Below, piece by piece: positions 61,761-64,000 of a stretch of DNA of 64,000 bases (the stretch's first letter is position 1; every line of letters starts with the position of its first letter). The position numbers were made by a program, and so were the translations under genes. Source of the stretch: Pelecanus crispus (lineage: Eukaryota; Chordata; Aves; Pelecaniformes; Pelecanidae); the NCBI RefSeq assembly GCF_030463565.1, contig NC_134646.1, positions 42,279,240-42,343,239 of the forward strand. The letters are read 5' to 3'. Under the pieces are notes generated by a model. That model did no database searches and had not been told where the DNA came from. It saw nothing but the letters and a program-made list of their open reading frames with translations.

Positions 61761-64000
61761 GCGCTTTTTTTTTTTTCCTTTTTTTCTCCCCCCCCCCCCC
61801 CCTCCCCCTCACTCCTTCTGCTTCTTCCATATGTAGTCCCAAATTACTCCCTGTTTGACTCAGCAGTCATGCTCATCACACTCTTGGTTTTCTGGTTATT
61901 TAGTTAAGCATCTTTTTTAGTAGCAGCACGCTAGGCAAGCCACGTATTTCCAGCTGCGCTTCGCTTGGGTTCCTCCAGTATTTTATATGCTCCAGGTCAG
62001 CGTAGCTTCATCCCGCGCCTTCGGGAGGTTGTGTTTTCAGGTACGCTGTGCGTGAGGCTCTTGAGAACAAACCAAAGGAAACCGGTTGCAGACCCAACTG
62101 GTGAAATGGTAGGAGAGACTCCAGTAACTTCAGGCAGACTAGCAGTTCTCAAAACAGAAGGCATATGACTGACGGTTTTGTAGGCTTCATTACCTTAAAA
62201 CAAAGTCATCCTTTGTGACAAACTAATGAAACTTTAGCAAATGAATCTACGCTTCATAGGAACTCCTTCATCTATCCAGGTTGCTTGGCAGCGCTTTACA
62301 GGCAACTCTGACCACTTTTTTTCTTGCATATCTATACGTGATGTGTATATAGCCTGTATACGAACGCAGATATGTACACATCAGTAACCGATGGATTGCT
62401 TTGGGACGTAAGAAGGTGCCATAGCAGAAGTGTTCTTATCTTGGACTTGATAAGTCAGTGGTATAATTAAAAGCTGGGTCTCTTCCTCACAGTTAGTCTT
62501 TGGTCTTTTGAATGTTTTCTGTTCTGTGCATAATTTTTTTGAATGCTGATCACGATATATGCCACATCATTTAGAAGAGTAATGTTCAGTCTAAAGGAGT
62601 TAGCTAGATAGGGTGTCTTTTTTTTTTTTTTTTTACTTCCGTACAGCAGCATGTGTATGTGCTCTATAACATATAACTTGATCCCCCTCCCCCCCCCCCC
62701 CCCCCCCGATGCAAAATTGCTGTCTGTTACGTAGTCACTTTCAGTAATGAGTTGTATCATTTTCAAAATTGAGCATGAAACTTCTAATTCATAGCAGTTT
62801 CATGGTACAATGTAGCAAGTTGGTAGCAGTTGAGTTCTGTAGATGGACCTTACTTTGTTAGCCAGTGTTTTACAGAGACTTTTTCTATTCCTTTGTTGCT
62901 TGACGCAGTTTTGTGCTGTTTTGCTCCAAAATTTTGTAGCTAGTTTTGGAATCGTGAAAAGTAAAGCCAACTACTTTGCTTTGCATGTTGTTGTAGTACA
63001 CAGAATATAGAGTTCTAGGTTAAAATCTTAAATTATTGTTGATTTTTTCTTTTAAGCTTCTTTAGACATGCCCAAATAAAAAGTTTTAGGTATGGTAGAA
63101 GAAAGGCTGGAATTATGGGAATTCAATTTGACTATTCTTACCTAACAGCAAGTAAGATTGAGCTTTCATTTGTAATTAGATCTCTGATGTACCAGGGTCG
63201 GTTGCCCCACCAAGTTACTTCAGTGACTTTGCTTATTTCTAGCTCAGAGGTTCAGGAGTATGGTTACAATAGTGCAGGTGAAAACATCACTGATGCTAAG
63301 CATTTTCTAAGTACTACAACAATATAATTTGCCTTATGAGAATAACATTGTGATTGTAAATGGAAAACTCATTGGCTTGGCTTGGCATGGCATGAAAAAC
63401 CCACTTACTGTTTGGACAGTCCTGCTGACTGAGGGGTGTACATCATTTTTCTGCAGAAGTTAGTGTCTGTAGAACTTGGGTATTTCTTATAGAAAGAGAT
63501 AATTGTAGACAGAGCTAATGATTTTTCACACTGCTTAGTTTTTCTTTTGCTATTTTGGGTGGGTTTTTGAGAGTAAGAAAAATTAAGAGGTTGGTCACTT
63601 TTGCTTTCAAAGGATTGAGTGATCTGCAGAACTACGCAGTTTTTCTCACACTCACCAATGTCTCATGCTGCTGCTGGGGAAAGCCTGGACAATTAGCAGT
63701 CATTGTGTGGTCTTCCTGTCAGAGATGAACTGGGAGCTGCATGAACCAGTAAGGGAGGTCCTAGTGGAAGGGCAAAGAGTGGTTCTTGTCTTGCAGGTGG
63801 TGAAGGCTTTGGGAGACTCAGGTGATGGATGCTGCATTCTGCCATCGATCTGTACAGACACCAGGCTAAATGTTCCCGAACCTCTGCTTCTCCCCTCACT
63901 TCAGGGTTTATTGGAAATGTTCTAGGGTGTGATCTTCATGTTTTCCTTAGCGGAGATTATTGTTAGCCCTGTGAGTGCCTCTGTCAACATCACTAATGTT
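61164..64000 (+). other. KLHL2: Start of KLHL2 intron 1
   Basis: The intron starts GTGAGT. It is GC-rich to about 61.76 kb and AT-rich beyond. It contains a T-run (61765-61776), a C-run of 15 (61788-61802), a T-run near 62615-62635 and a C-run of 19 (62689-62707). No second coding exon (BTB domain) is recognised. Confidence 0.7.
62683..62707. repeat. Poly-C homopolymer
   Basis: Five C, one T, then 19 C. On the minus strand this is a G-run able to form a G-quadruplex. It lies in KLHL2 intron 1. Such runs are prone to sequencing error, so the length is uncertain. Confidence 0.9.

Noticed and set aside
60376-61858. Open frames of 450-490 codons on both strands around the KLHL2 start.
   Set aside because: They lie in a CpG island where stop codons are rare, are proline/alanine/glycine/arginine-rich in every frame, and overlap each other. 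They show no domain.
1-64000. CRISPR arrays, operons, prokaryotic mobile elements, tRNA or rRNA genes.
   Set aside because: The sequence is vertebrate; no repeat-spacer array and no convincing tRNA or rRNA gene was seen.

Overview
This is nuclear DNA from a bird. Three things show it. There are CR1 LINE fragments ending in the ATTCTATG octamer repeat. There are two solo LTRs of an endogenous retrovirus family that I recognise as common in bird genomes, probably Neoaves rather than chicken (inference). The gene order is APELA - TMEM192 - KLHL2, which is the conserved order of the human 4q32.3 block; the primate TRIM60/TRIM61 genes are not seen. The window has long AT-rich non-coding stretches, GC-rich CpG islands at the three gene starts, and no prokaryotic features.

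Layout. 1-19.8 kb: AT-rich intergenic sequence with no gene I can support. 19.8-25.4 kb: APELA on the plus strand, encoding the ELABELA/Toddler peptide hormone in two coding exons, with a likely untranslated third exon. 25.4-31 kb: intergenic, holding two plus-strand CR1 pieces and an orphan CpG island with promoter-like motifs (28.56-28.88 kb). 31.0-48.03 kb: TMEM192 on the minus strand, with all six coding exons resolved base by base to a 271-residue lysosomal membrane protein. Its CpG-island promoter is at about 48.03-48.2 kb. One solo LTR lies in its intron 1 (44.9-45.5 kb) and a sister LTR sits about 1 kb upstream of its start (49.1-49.6 kb). 50.06-50.68 kb: a minus-strand CR1 with an open reverse-transcriptase C-terminal frame. 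50.7-60.2 kb: intergenic. 60.2-64 kb: CpG island, first coding exon and start of intron 1 of KLHL2 on the plus strand; the rest of that gene lies beyond the window.

The three genes act separately: a secreted apelin-receptor ligand, a late endosome/lysosome membrane protein, and a CUL3 ubiquitin-ligase adaptor. TMEM192 and KLHL2 are head to head about 13 kb apart; APELA and TMEM192 are tail to tail. No new multi-gene system is evident. The items most worth checking are the orphan CpG-island promoter near 28.7 kb, the two same-orientation solo LTRs flanking the TMEM192 promoter, and the TG repeat against the APELA exon 2 splice acceptor. Next are the apparent loss of the C-terminal cysteine in TMEM192 and an in-frame alternative first-exon candidate at 47.04-47.07 kb.
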